Source of the DNA: an uncultured Planctomycetales bacterium
Lineage (GTDB): Bacteria; Planctomycetota; Planctomycetia; Pirellulales; S012-138
Direction: 5' to 3'
Assembly: GCA_937982665.1 (NCBI GenBank)
Contig: CALJLD010000143.1
Location: 1-23,298 of the forward strand
Length of the DNA stretch: 23,298 nucleotides
Below, piece by piece: positions 6,985 through 15,400 of the stretch. The position numbers and the translations under genes were made by a program. The number at the start of each line of letters is the position of its first letter. Positions within the stretch are counted from its first letter, which is position 1. The notes below the pieces were generated by a model. The model was given only the letters and a program-made list of their open reading frames with translations. It did no database searches and had not been told where the DNA came from.

Positions 6985-7636
6985 CCGAAGCCGCGCGTAG
7001 ATCGGCAAGAAATTGCGGGTCGGTGATCATCCGGCTCAGCCTGGCCAAAGTGTTCAAATGCCCTCGGTCATCCGTGGACAAGATGAGAAAGAAGACATCC
7101 GTCAAAATGCCGCGCGATCCGCCAAACGGGATGCCGCTGTCGGTCCGTCCAAGCGCGAGAAATGCCTCGCCAAGGATGTTGGGTATTGGACGTCGCGGGT
7201 GCAACAGCGCGACACCGTTTTCCAAGGCCGTTGGATGCATCTCTTCGCGGTCCCGGACAGCGGTGGCCATTTTCTCCGCGTCCCACAGCAAGCCTGTTTG
7301 GGCAGCGAGGTCACACATGGCGGTGATGACCGAATTTCGAGTTCGTGCCGGCAGCGGAATTGCGATCGACTCCAACGGCAGCATCTCAACAACGGGAGTT
7401 GGCACAGGCGAATCCGGCTTGCCACGAAGCACATCTTCAACTTCGGCCAACTCCTGGTCGTCCGATGCGCCAATCCGCTCTTCAAGCCAATGGTGAATCT
7501 CCGGACCGGAGAAAACCCAACCTCCGCCAACCTTGCGGCCGGGGATCTTTCCGCGGTCGGCCATTCGCATCACCTTCTGCGGGTCCAGATGCAGATAGGC
7601 GGCCAAAGAGTCGATATCAAAGTCTTCTTGTGACAT
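6926..7636 (-). CDS. PTS EIIA-type (PtsN-like) protein with N-terminal excisionase-like HTH
   Basis: The product is 236 residues from ATG 7636; the frame is open further upstream, but the domain begins directly after this Met. Residues ~8-52 match an excisionase/MerR-like helix-turn-helix (DSLAAYLHLDPQKVMRMADR, then GKIPGRKVGGGWVFSGPEIH). Residues ~86-236 form a PTS EIIA type-2 domain: RTRNSVITAMCDLAAQTGLL, EEMHPTALENGVALLHPR with the likely phospho-His146, then GIPFGG and LTDVFFLILSTDD. Nitrogen-PTS EIIA proteins regulate metabolism through phosphorylation; the fused HTH suggests DNA binding, as found in other planctomycete proteins (recollection). No EI or HPr gene is nearby. It overlaps the downstream receiver-like gene and is divergent from putA. 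Confidence 0.85.
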   Translation of the reverse strand: MSQEDFDIDSLAAYLHLDPQKVMRMADRGKIPGRKVGGGWVFSGPEIHHWLEERIGASDDQELAEVEDVLRGKPDSPVPTPVVEMLPLESIAIPLPARTRNSVITAMCDLAAQTGLLWDAEKMATAVRDREEMHPTALENGVALLHPRRPIPNILGEAFLALGRTDSGIPFGGSRGILTDVFFLILSTDDRGHLNTLARLSRMITDPQFLADLRAASDAQAVRELFAAKESAIESL

Positions 7637-7924
7637 GGGGTGCGGATTGGGATAAAGGCCGAATCTGTGCTGGGCAAAGGATGAAATTGGATGTGGAGCC
7701 ACGAGCGTTCGCAACGAGCACCGGGCAAAGCAGCAGCCTACCAAACTCGTCGCCTGTCAGGCAGCAGGGGGCGATGGCCATCAGCGACGAAATTCCCGCG
7801 CGAGTTCGACACGCGCCCCATTTGTTCTCTACGAAGTGCCGGGTACTATGGTCCTACTCATTCGTCCTGATGAGGACAGAATCTCCATGTTCTGTGGGGA
7901 ATTGCAACGCGACCTGGAGCCACG

Positions 7925-10900
7925 GTGGATCAGAGCTTTTCGCAAAACGATCTCTCCCAAGTTGAGAAGACAACTCAGGAAATTGGGCGAGAGATTCTCA
8001 GCCAGGTTCGCAGCCAGCGGCCAGGCATCTTTCGACGCGCCTGGTGGGATGACCGCATCATGGCCAAGGCCATGGATGATCCTGCCGTAAAGGTGCAGGC
8101 TTTCCGATTTGTGGATGTGCTTCCGGTGCTGCACACGCCAGAGGCCGTGACAGAGCACATCCAGGAATATTTCGAGGACGTGCGGCCGAAGCTCCCGGCG
8201 ATGGCGCGGATGGGGCTTTCGATGGCTCCCGCAGGTTCGTGGCGTGGCAAGATGGCGGCCAAGTTCGCACGATCCATGGCCCGAGCTCAAGCCCAACGGT
8301 TTATCGCCGGATCAACAACCGGTGAGGTCCTCAAAGCGGCCGGTCAGGCTCGCAAGGACAAGATGGCCTTCACCTTGGACCTGCTGGGCGAAGCCGTGCT
8401 GACCGAGGTTGAGGCCGACCGCTACTATCACGCGTATTTGGACCTTGTTCGCAACTTGTCGCCTTCGCTCAATGCGGAAGCGGAGATTCCACAGATTGAT
8501 CGCGACCCCAATGGTCCGATCCCTCGCGTGAATGTGTCGATCAAGCCCACGGCGTTAGATAGCCAGTTTAACGCGATGGACTACGAAGGCACCAAGCGCC
8601 GAGTTTCGATCCGGCTGCGGGAACTCTTTCGCGCGGCGCGAGAGAACAAAGCGTTTATCAACGTCGATATGGAATCGTACTCGACGAAGGACCTTACGCT
8701 TGATGCCTTCAAGAGCGTGTTGATGGAGGACGAGTTTCGCGACTATGCCGATGTGGGCATTGTCACGCAGTGTTATCTGCGCGAGTCCGGTGAGGATCTG
8801 CGCGGCCTGCGCGATTGGGCTCGCGAACGTGGAACGCCTGTCTGGACACGATTGGTCAAAGGCGCCTATTGGGACTACGAGACCATTCACTCGCGCTACG
8901 AAGGCTGGCCGATCCCCGTTTACCAACAGAAGTTTGAATCGGACCTCAACTTTGAGGAACAGACGCGCTTTCTGCTGGCCAACTACGAGTATCTGCGGCC
9001 GGCGCTGGGGAGCCACAATGTTCGTTCCATTGCGCATGGGCTCGCCGTGGCAAGGCACTTAGGGCTGGCCGAAGGCTCTTTGGAATTGCAGATGCTCTAC
9101 GGCATGGCCAACACAGAAAAACGCGTGCTGGTTGACCGAGGACACCGCATGCGTGTCTACATGCCCTACGGCGAGTTGATTCCCGGCATGGCCTACCTGG
9201 TGCGGCGATTGTTGGAGAACACGTCGGACGATTCGTTCCTCAAAGCCAGCTATGTCAGTAACACCCCTGTTGAGAAGCTCTTGCGAAATCCGCAGGAGTT
9301 GAAAGACGCCCATTCCACAAACAATTCCCCCAGCGGGAATGGTAGAGATATGTCCACAGCCGCTGCCGAAGGCTTTCCCGTCACGACGCGTTCGCCACTT
9401 TCTTTTTCCAATGAGCCGCTGGCTGACTTCGCCGAGAGTGAGTGCCGCCAGCAAATGAAAGACGCGCTGGCGGAAGTGGCGCCCCAAATGGGACAGCATT
9501 ATCCCATCATGATTGCGGGCAAGCGGATCGAAACGGAAGACCGATTGCCCTCCTACAATCCATCGCACAAATCGCAAGTGGTTGGGTATACGTCGTCGGC
9601 GACTGTCGAACACGCTGATCAGGCCGTGGATGCCGCACTCAAGGCGTTCGCTTCGTGGGGTCGGACGGATGTCAAGACGCGGGCGGAGTTGCTTCGCAAG
9701 ACAGCTGCGGAAATGCGACGCCGCCGCTACGAACTTTCCGCCTGGCAAGTCTCAGAATGCGGCAAGAACTGGAAGGAAGCTGACGGCGACGTCTGCGAGG
9801 CGATCGACTTTTGCGAATACTACGCGACAGCGGCCATTGCGCTGCAAGGTGACGAAGCCGAAGCCGATGTCCCCGGGGAAGAAAACCGCCTGCACTATAT
9901 TCCTCGGGGAGTGGTTGGCATCATCTCTCCGTGGAACTTCCCGCTGGCAATTCTCACAGGCATGACGGTCGCCGCGCTTGCCACCGGTAATACGGTCATT
10001 ATGAAGCCGGCTCAACAGTCCGCCGTTATGGCCGCCAAGCTGATGGAAATCTTTGAGCAAGTTGGCTTTCCCACCGGTGTGATCAATTACTTGCCGGGAC
10101 GCGGCTCCGTGGCTGGCGAGCGACTCGTCGAGCATCCGCAGGTTGCCTTGATTGCGTTTACGGGATCACGTTCTGTCGGTTTGGGCATCAACATCAAAGC
10201 CGCGCAAGTATCCGCCGAAGGGACTTCTCGCGACGTGAAACGTGTGATCGCGGAGATGGGTGGTAAGAACGCCGTGATCATTGATGCGGACGCCGATCTT
10301 GACGAAGCCGTTGCCGGTGTTGTTTACAGCGCCTTTGGATATCAGGGACAGAAGTGCTCCGCCTGCAGCCGCGTGATTGTGCTGGAAGCCAATTACGACA
10401 CGTTTGTCGAACGGTTGATTGAAGCCACCCGCAGCATGAAGATCGGCCCTGCGGAAGACCCGGAGAACCGCGTTGGACCGGTGATCGATGAAGGAGCGTT
10501 CAACTCCATTCACAAGTACATCAAAGCCGGACAGGAAGAATGCACGGAAGCCTTGGCGGTGGACATCGGTGATCTGGAAAACGAAGGCTATTACATCGCG
10601 CCGCGAATCTTCACTGACGTGGCGCCGAACGCCAAGATCGCCCAGGAAGAGATCTTCGGCCCGGTACTGGCTGTGATCAAAGCCAAAGACCTGGATGAAG
10701 CTTTTGAGATTGCCAATGGGACGGACTACGCGTTGACCGGCGGCATGTTCTCACGCAGCCCGGCTAATCTTGAACGTGCCGCTCGCGAGTTGATGGTGGG
10801 CAATATCTATCTCAATCGCTCAATCACTGGCGCCTTGGTTTGCCGGCAACCCTTTGGCGGGTTCCGAATGTCCGGCATCGGCAGCAAAGCCGGTGGTCCG

Positions 10901-10981
10901 GACTACTTGCTGCAGTTTGTGGTGCCGCGAACTGTGACCGAGAATACGATGCGGCGCGGGTTTGCCCCCATGGAAGAGTAA
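7925..10981 (+). CDS. putA: Bifunctional proline dehydrogenase / delta-1-pyrroline-5-carboxylate dehydrogenase
   Basis: It oxidises proline to P5C with FAD and then to glutamate with NAD+, so proline can serve as carbon and nitrogen source. The product is 1018 residues. The start is GTG 7925, preceded by GGAG at a spacing of five bases; the next in-frame ATG would cut into the protein. Residues ~1-470 form the proline dehydrogenase part, with SIKPTAL near 204, SHNVRSIAHG, and YMPYGELIPGMAYLVRRLLE typical of the substrate-binding end. Residues ~500-1018 form the aldehyde dehydrogenase: SPWNFP near 668, the EMGGKN glutamate near 777 and the catalytic Cys811 in GQKCSACSR. The N-terminal ribbon-helix-helix of E. 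coli PutA is absent, so it is a minimal, non-autorepressing PutA. selA starts 49 bases downstream. Confidence 0.96.
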   Translation: MDQSFSQNDLSQVEKTTQEIGREILSQVRSQRPGIFRRAWWDDRIMAKAMDDPAVKVQAFRFVDVLPVLHTPEAVTEHIQEYFEDVRPKLPAMARMGLSMAPAGSWRGKMAAKFARSMARAQAQRFIAGSTTGEVLKAAGQARKDKMAFTLDLLGEAVLTEVEADRYYHAYLDLVRNLSPSLNAEAEIPQIDRDPNGPIPRVNVSIKPTALDSQFNAMDYEGTKRRVSIRLRELFRAARENKAFINVDMESYSTKDLTLDAFKSVLMEDEFRDYADVGIVTQCYLRESGEDLRGLRDWARERGTPVWTRLVKGAYWDYETIHSRYEGWPIPVYQQKFESDLNFEEQTRFLLANYEYLRPALGSHNVRSIAHGLAVARHLGLAEGSLELQMLYGMANTEKRVLVDRGHRMRVYMPYGELIPGMAYLVRRLLENTSDDSFLKASYVSNTPVEKLLRNPQELKDAHSTNNSPSGNGRDMSTAAAEGFPVTTRSPLSFSNEPLADFAESECRQQMKDALAEVAPQMGQHYPIMIAGKRIETEDRLPSYNPSHKSQVVGYTSSATVEHADQAVDAALKAFASWGRTDVKTRAELLRKTAAEMRRRRYELSAWQVSECGKNWKEADGDVCEAIDFCEYYATAAIALQGDEAEADVPGEENRLHYIPRGVVGIISPWNFPLAILTGMTVAALATGNTVIMKPAQQSAVMAAKLMEIFEQVGFPTGVINYLPGRGSVAGERLVEHPQVALIAFTGSRSVGLGINIKAAQVSAEGTSRDVKRVIAEMGGKNAVIIDADADLDEAVAGVVYSAFGYQGQKCSACSRVIVLEANYDTFVERLIEATRSMKIGPAEDPENRVGPVIDEGAFNSIHKYIKAGQEECTEALAVDIGDLENEGYYIAPRIFTDVAPNAKIAQEEIFGPVLAVIKAKDLDEAFEIANGTDYALTGGMFSRSPANLERAARELMVGNIYLNRSITGALVCRQPFGGFRMSGIGSKAGGPDYLLQFVVPRTVTENTMRRGFAPMEE

Positions 10982-11030
10982 GGCAAACTGGCAGTTTCCC
11001 GCGAACGATCCGAATCACGTCTGCAAGACA

Positions 11031-12440
11031 ATGTCGCAAACAAACCCGCTCCGCCAACTGCCGGCTGTGAACGAGTTGCTTGAGTCGGCAAGACTCAAAG
11101 AATTGATTGCGGCGACCAGCCACACCGCCGTCGCGGACGCGACTCGCGCCACGATTGAGGAACTCCGCCGCGAACTGCTTGCCGCCGGCGATCAAGCCGA
11201 CGCTTCGCAATGCAATCCGGAGGCGATCGCCGAGCGAATTGCCGCGCGTGTTGAAACCAACGAGACGCCCGCCTTGCGGCCTGTGATCAATGCAACGGGC
11301 ATCCTGTTGCACACGGGGCTTGGCCGGGCTCCTCTGGCGGAAGCCGCCATTGAAGCGATGGTTGACGTCAGTCGTTCGTACGCCAGCGTGGAGTTGGATT
11401 TGACTACCGGCAAGCGCTCGCAACGAGCCGTCGCCGTGGAGAGCATGCTTCGCGAGTTGACTGGCGCGGAAGCGGCGCTGGTGGTCAACAACAACGCCGG
11501 GGCGACATTGCTGACGTTGGCTGCTATGGCCGCCGAGCGAGAAGTGATTGTTTCTCGCGGTGAGCTGATCGAGATCGGTGGCAGCTTTCGCCTCCCGGAT
11601 GTGATGTCTGTCAGCAGGGCGAAGCTGCATGAAGTCGGCACGACGAACAAGACGCGACTCTCTGATTACGCAAACGCAATCAACGAATCGACTGCAGCCC
11701 TGTTGTTGGTGCACCCCAGCAACTACATGGTGGTTGGCTTCTCGCAGAGCGTTTCGCTGGCCGAGTTGGTGCAGCTGGGGCGCGACCGCGAGTTGCCGGT
11801 GATTCACGATGTTGGCTCCGGCGCGTTGATCAACTTCTCCGAGTTTGGCTTTGCCAGCGAGCCTGTTGCGTCCGAGAGCATCGCAGCTGGCGCGGATGTT
11901 GTCCTCTTCTCCGGCGACAAGCTGCTTGGAGGGCCGCAGGCCGGGATTATCATCGGCAGCAAGAAATACGTTTCGCAAATCGCCTCGCATCCTTTGGCCA
12001 GGGCGTTTCGCGTCGACAAACTCACGCTGGCAGCGCTGCGGGCGACGTTACAGCTTTACCGACAGCCAGAGAAAGTGCGCGATGCTGTGCCCCTTTTGCA
12101 GTTGCTGAGCGCAGGCATGGACGGTTTGCGGCACCGCGCGGAGGCAATCGCTGCCAGCCTCAGCAATTCGTGTGGGGATTTGCAAACCGAAGTCGTCGAG
12201 GACTCCACATTCTTGGGTGGGGGATCGATCCCCGCACAAGAGTTGCCGACCATTGCCGTTGCAGTGACAACAACCAAGCGCAGCATAGACCAACTTGCGG
12301 CGAGCCTAAGACGAGGAGATCCGTCCGTTGTGGGGCGGATCAACCAGGACCGGCTCTTGCTGGACCTGCGTAGTGTTTTTCCGCATGAGGATGAACGGTT
12401 GATTGCAGCCGTTTGTCACGCCTGGAAATCCCAGGCGTGA
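11031..12440 (+). CDS. selA: L-seryl-tRNA(Sec) selenium transferase
   Basis: This PLP enzyme converts Ser-tRNA(Sec) to Sec-tRNA(Sec) using selenophosphate, for cotranslational selenocysteine insertion. The product is 469 residues, close to the 463 of E. coli SelA. The start ATG 11031 gives MSQTNPLRQLPAVNELLESA, the usual beginning of the family; the frame is open upstream into putA but without similarity. VINATGILLHTGLGRAPLAE is the conserved N-terminal motif and LFSGDKLLGGPQAG carries the PLP-binding lysine (residue 297). The C-terminus is complete. The short gap from putA suggests a shared transcript. selB, the Sec tRNA and selD are not in the window. The stop codon lies within a hairpin. 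Confidence 0.95.
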   Translation: MSQTNPLRQLPAVNELLESARLKELIAATSHTAVADATRATIEELRRELLAAGDQADASQCNPEAIAERIAARVETNETPALRPVINATGILLHTGLGRAPLAEAAIEAMVDVSRSYASVELDLTTGKRSQRAVAVESMLRELTGAEAALVVNNNAGATLLTLAAMAAEREVIVSRGELIEIGGSFRLPDVMSVSRAKLHEVGTTNKTRLSDYANAINESTAALLLVHPSNYMVVGFSQSVSLAELVQLGRDRELPVIHDVGSGALINFSEFGFASEPVASESIAAGADVVLFSGDKLLGGPQAGIIIGSKKYVSQIASHPLARAFRVDKLTLAALRATLQLYRQPEKVRDAVPLLQLLSAGMDGLRHRAEAIAASLSNSCGDLQTEVVEDSTFLGGGSIPAQELPTIAVAVTTTKRSIDQLAASLRRGDPSVVGRINQDRLLLDLRSVFPHEDERLIAAVCHAWKSQA

Positions 12441-12441
12441 C
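12415..12441. terminator. Hairpin over the selA stop codon
   Basis: Perfect 11-bp inverted repeat (GTCACGCCTGG / CCAGGCGTGAC, arms 12415-12425 and 12431-12441) with a 5-base loop. The TGA of selA (12438-12440) is inside the right arm. There is no T-run on either side, so it may block read-through between the convergent genes or protect the mRNA end rather than act as a classical terminator. Confidence 0.55.
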
Positions 12442-12443
12442 AT

Positions 12444-12466
12444 TGAGTCAGCGCATGTTTGACTCA
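12444..12466. repeat. Second inverted repeat between convergent genes
   Basis: TGAGTCA and TGACTCA (7 bp) flank nine bases. It lies between the selA hairpin and the stop codon of the giant minus-strand gene. Confidence 0.5.
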
Positions 12467-12485
12467 CGATGGCCACGATCCACAG

Positions 12486-15400
12486 CTAGTAAGCAGACTT
12501 GGCTTTGACGCCGCCTTGTTGTTTGTCATACAAGTTCTGCAAGTTCTGTCGCTGCTCTTCAATGATCATGCTGTTGCTGCCTTTGAGTTGCTCCAGCAGC
12601 TTCACATCATCACTTTGCCCGCGACCAGCCTGTCCTTGCTGTTGTGCAGGCGCGCTTTCCGCTTGTTGCCTTGGCGGGCCAAGTTCCAACTCACCGCGGA
12701 AGAACGCGTAGCGGCCGCTATCGGCTTGAGCAATCACGGTCGCATGGCCGGCCAGGTTATCGGCGACGAACACGCCACGCAAATCGGTCTCGCCGGAGAC
12801 AATCTCCGGTGTGCGGGAGCCAATGACTTTGACGTGAATATCCTTCAGATACTTGCCTGACTCGGTGTCTTTAACCGTTGCACGAACGCGGCCGGAAGAG
12901 ACTTCTTGCTGCACTTCCAAAGCCAGTTGCGTCACCAGCACAAGGCCGGTTGTGTGCATGTCGTCGGCACGGCAGACAACGAGGTAGGCTCCTTCTTCTT
13001 CCAAAGGCAATTCCAGTTCGTGCTCCTTCTCTTCGTAGTCTTTGCCGTCACCAAGCGTGTTGTTGGTCTCATATAACGGCTTGATGCCGGCGAGGTTGAT
13101 CTTCGTTACGTCGTCGAGGTCTCGGCGAAGCAAGCCAAACTTCGTCAGGTCAATGCGGTAGACCTTGGTATCGAGGTTGGCCACATTGCGGTAAGTCAGA
13201 TTGACTTTGGTTTCTTCGCCTGGGGCGTAGAACGTCACTTCCGGAAGTTCCGCTTCCTTGCGAGTGAAATACTCGATTGCCTGCGCTGCATCCGCAAAGC
13301 GATCTTTCACGCGCTCATACTCGTCAATCGCTTCTTTGGCTTCGCCCAGGCTGTGGTAGACCTGGCCCATGATGTAAACGGCCTGCCACTTGTTGGGGCT
13401 TTCGATGTCGCGGCCGGAGTTGGCGTCCTTCATCGTTGCTTCGGCCACCTTTTCACACATCTCCAAGGCTTCCTGATGTTCGCCCAAGGAGAAGTGGCAA
13501 TAGCCGATCACATACCAGAAGCTGTCCAGGTATTCGCTTTCGGCATAACGATCCGCATATTTTTGGCACGCCGCAATTGCCGGCCGGAAAGCTTCCAATT
13601 CCAGCAGTGCATTGGCTGCCGAGAAGGCTGCTTGCGCTGCCGCCGGATCATTGGGGTAGTACGTCAAGAATGACTCGAGACGCGTCAGGGCATCGCGCAC
13701 AAGATCTACGCCCAGGATATTTTGTTCGCGAAGTTCGGCATCGACCTCCGCCGACTCGGCTTTGGCGTAGATACGTTGCGAGAGATAGTAGTTTGCCGCG
13801 GCAACGTAGGGTTCCGGCGGATATTCCATCAGCAGCCGGTCCATCACTTTCACGCTGCGGACGAATTCGTCCTGAGCTTCCAGGAAGCCTGCGACACGGC
13901 TCTCGCGAGCAAAGCTTCCTTCGACAGTTGCGCGATAGACCAAATAGGCACGTTCGTATTCGCCGACTTCTTCATAAGCTTGCGCGACTCGAACGATCTT
14001 CTCGAAGGAGAGCTCTTCTTCCGGATAGCGTTCCTTGACGATCTCGAACAGCCGCACGATTTCCGCGGAACGTTCCAATCGCAGGTTGCTTTCCAGCAAC
14101 ATGAGTGCGTTTTCGCGATAGGCGTCCGGGCGAAGCGTCCAATTGGCGAACAAGTCGTCCAGATGCTTCGCGGCGTCGGTGAAGTTCTCTTTCGCGAAGT
14201 TCCGCTTGCCCAACTCGAATAGTTCGCGTGGGCTTAGTCGATACTCATCACCGCTGGCTTGTCCCGCTGGCAAAACAGCAAGCGAGTCAATCTCCGAGAT
14301 CACGAACGACTCAGGTCGATAGGCGTCGCGGACAATTGTCGGAGCGGCGTTGTATTCGCCTGGCAAGTAGCCGTGCACCTGGAAGCTGATCGTTCCAATC
14401 GAACGGCGGTTACCAACAAAGAAGGTAATCGCGTCCGGCGAAATCTCGTAGCGCTCAAAGTTGCCGGTGATGGAATCCTCAATCACTTGAACACCAGACG
14501 GCAGTGGCTCCGTGACCACCAAATACTCCAGTTGCGATTCCGGTGTACTGGAGGGCACGTCAAACCGCGAGACGTAAAGATGCACAAGGCCACGGTTGCC
14601 TTGTGGCAGCTGCGTCATTGTGTTGCGGAAAGAACGGTAACGCTCGACAAGATCGAAGCCCCGCGGAATCTGGCGTCCGTCAAACTCCAGCTGTGCAGGC
14701 TCATAATCCCGCTCCACTCGCCAGGCGTCCGTGGTGCTGGCCAACTTATCGGCAGCCACAAACCCCGAGAGCACACATTGATAGGCAAATCGCCCTCGAC
14801 CGGTCATTTCAAAGTTCACTTGCTGCCGGCCATCCTGAAGCAACTCAGCAGGCACTTCCACCGTTTGCGTGAGCGAGTCCTGATCGATCTCGATTTCATC
14901 GACAAGTGCGTTGTTCACAAACAGCTTGAGCGTGTAACGCTCGTGTTCAAACTGATTGCGAGAATACCAACTGGCCGCCGCCATGGTGGCCGGGCCTGTG
15001 GCTTTCTCTGGTGACCAGCGGGCACCTTGTCGATGGCTCATCAGCCATTCGATCTGCTCTTTGGCTTGTTGCGAGCCAGGTGCATACGCTTGCAAAGCCA
15101 AGGCATAGAGCGCGTGCAATTCCACCGAAGAGTGGCTCCACGGCAAAGAACCTGCGGCAACCTTGCGGCGAGATTCCGGCTGATCCAGGTTGCGATCGGC
15201 AAGCAAATCCAAGAGTTCGCTGGCCATTTGACCGCGATTCATTTCGATCAACGCCAGCGAAAGGTGCGTCAGCGCCGCGCTTGAGAGATTTGGCCGATTG
15301 CGATGCAAACGGTTGGCCAGCGCAAAGTCGCCCCGTCCGGCGGCAGCCATGGCGTGCAGCAAGACAGATTTGGTCTCGTAGTCATTCTCAGGCGTGGACA

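Noticed and set aside
7855..7890. CTGATGAGG stretch resembling a hammerhead ribozyme core
   Set aside because: The required GAAA after stem II and a matching cleavage site are missing; GTCC-TGATGA-GGAC is only a 4-bp hairpin.
7925..8100. N-terminal ribbon-helix-helix regulator domain of PutA
   Set aside because: The first residues lead directly into the proline dehydrogenase part; no RHH-like pattern is present.
10824..11990. Minus-strand ORF of 388 codons opposite putA and selA
   Set aside because: It is a shadow frame of two strongly recognised genes; its translation is rich in Arg, His and Gln and matches nothing known to me.
11031..12440. selB or tRNA-Sec next to selA
   Set aside because: The downstream region is the convergent macroglobulin gene, and no tRNA-like fold was seen on either side.
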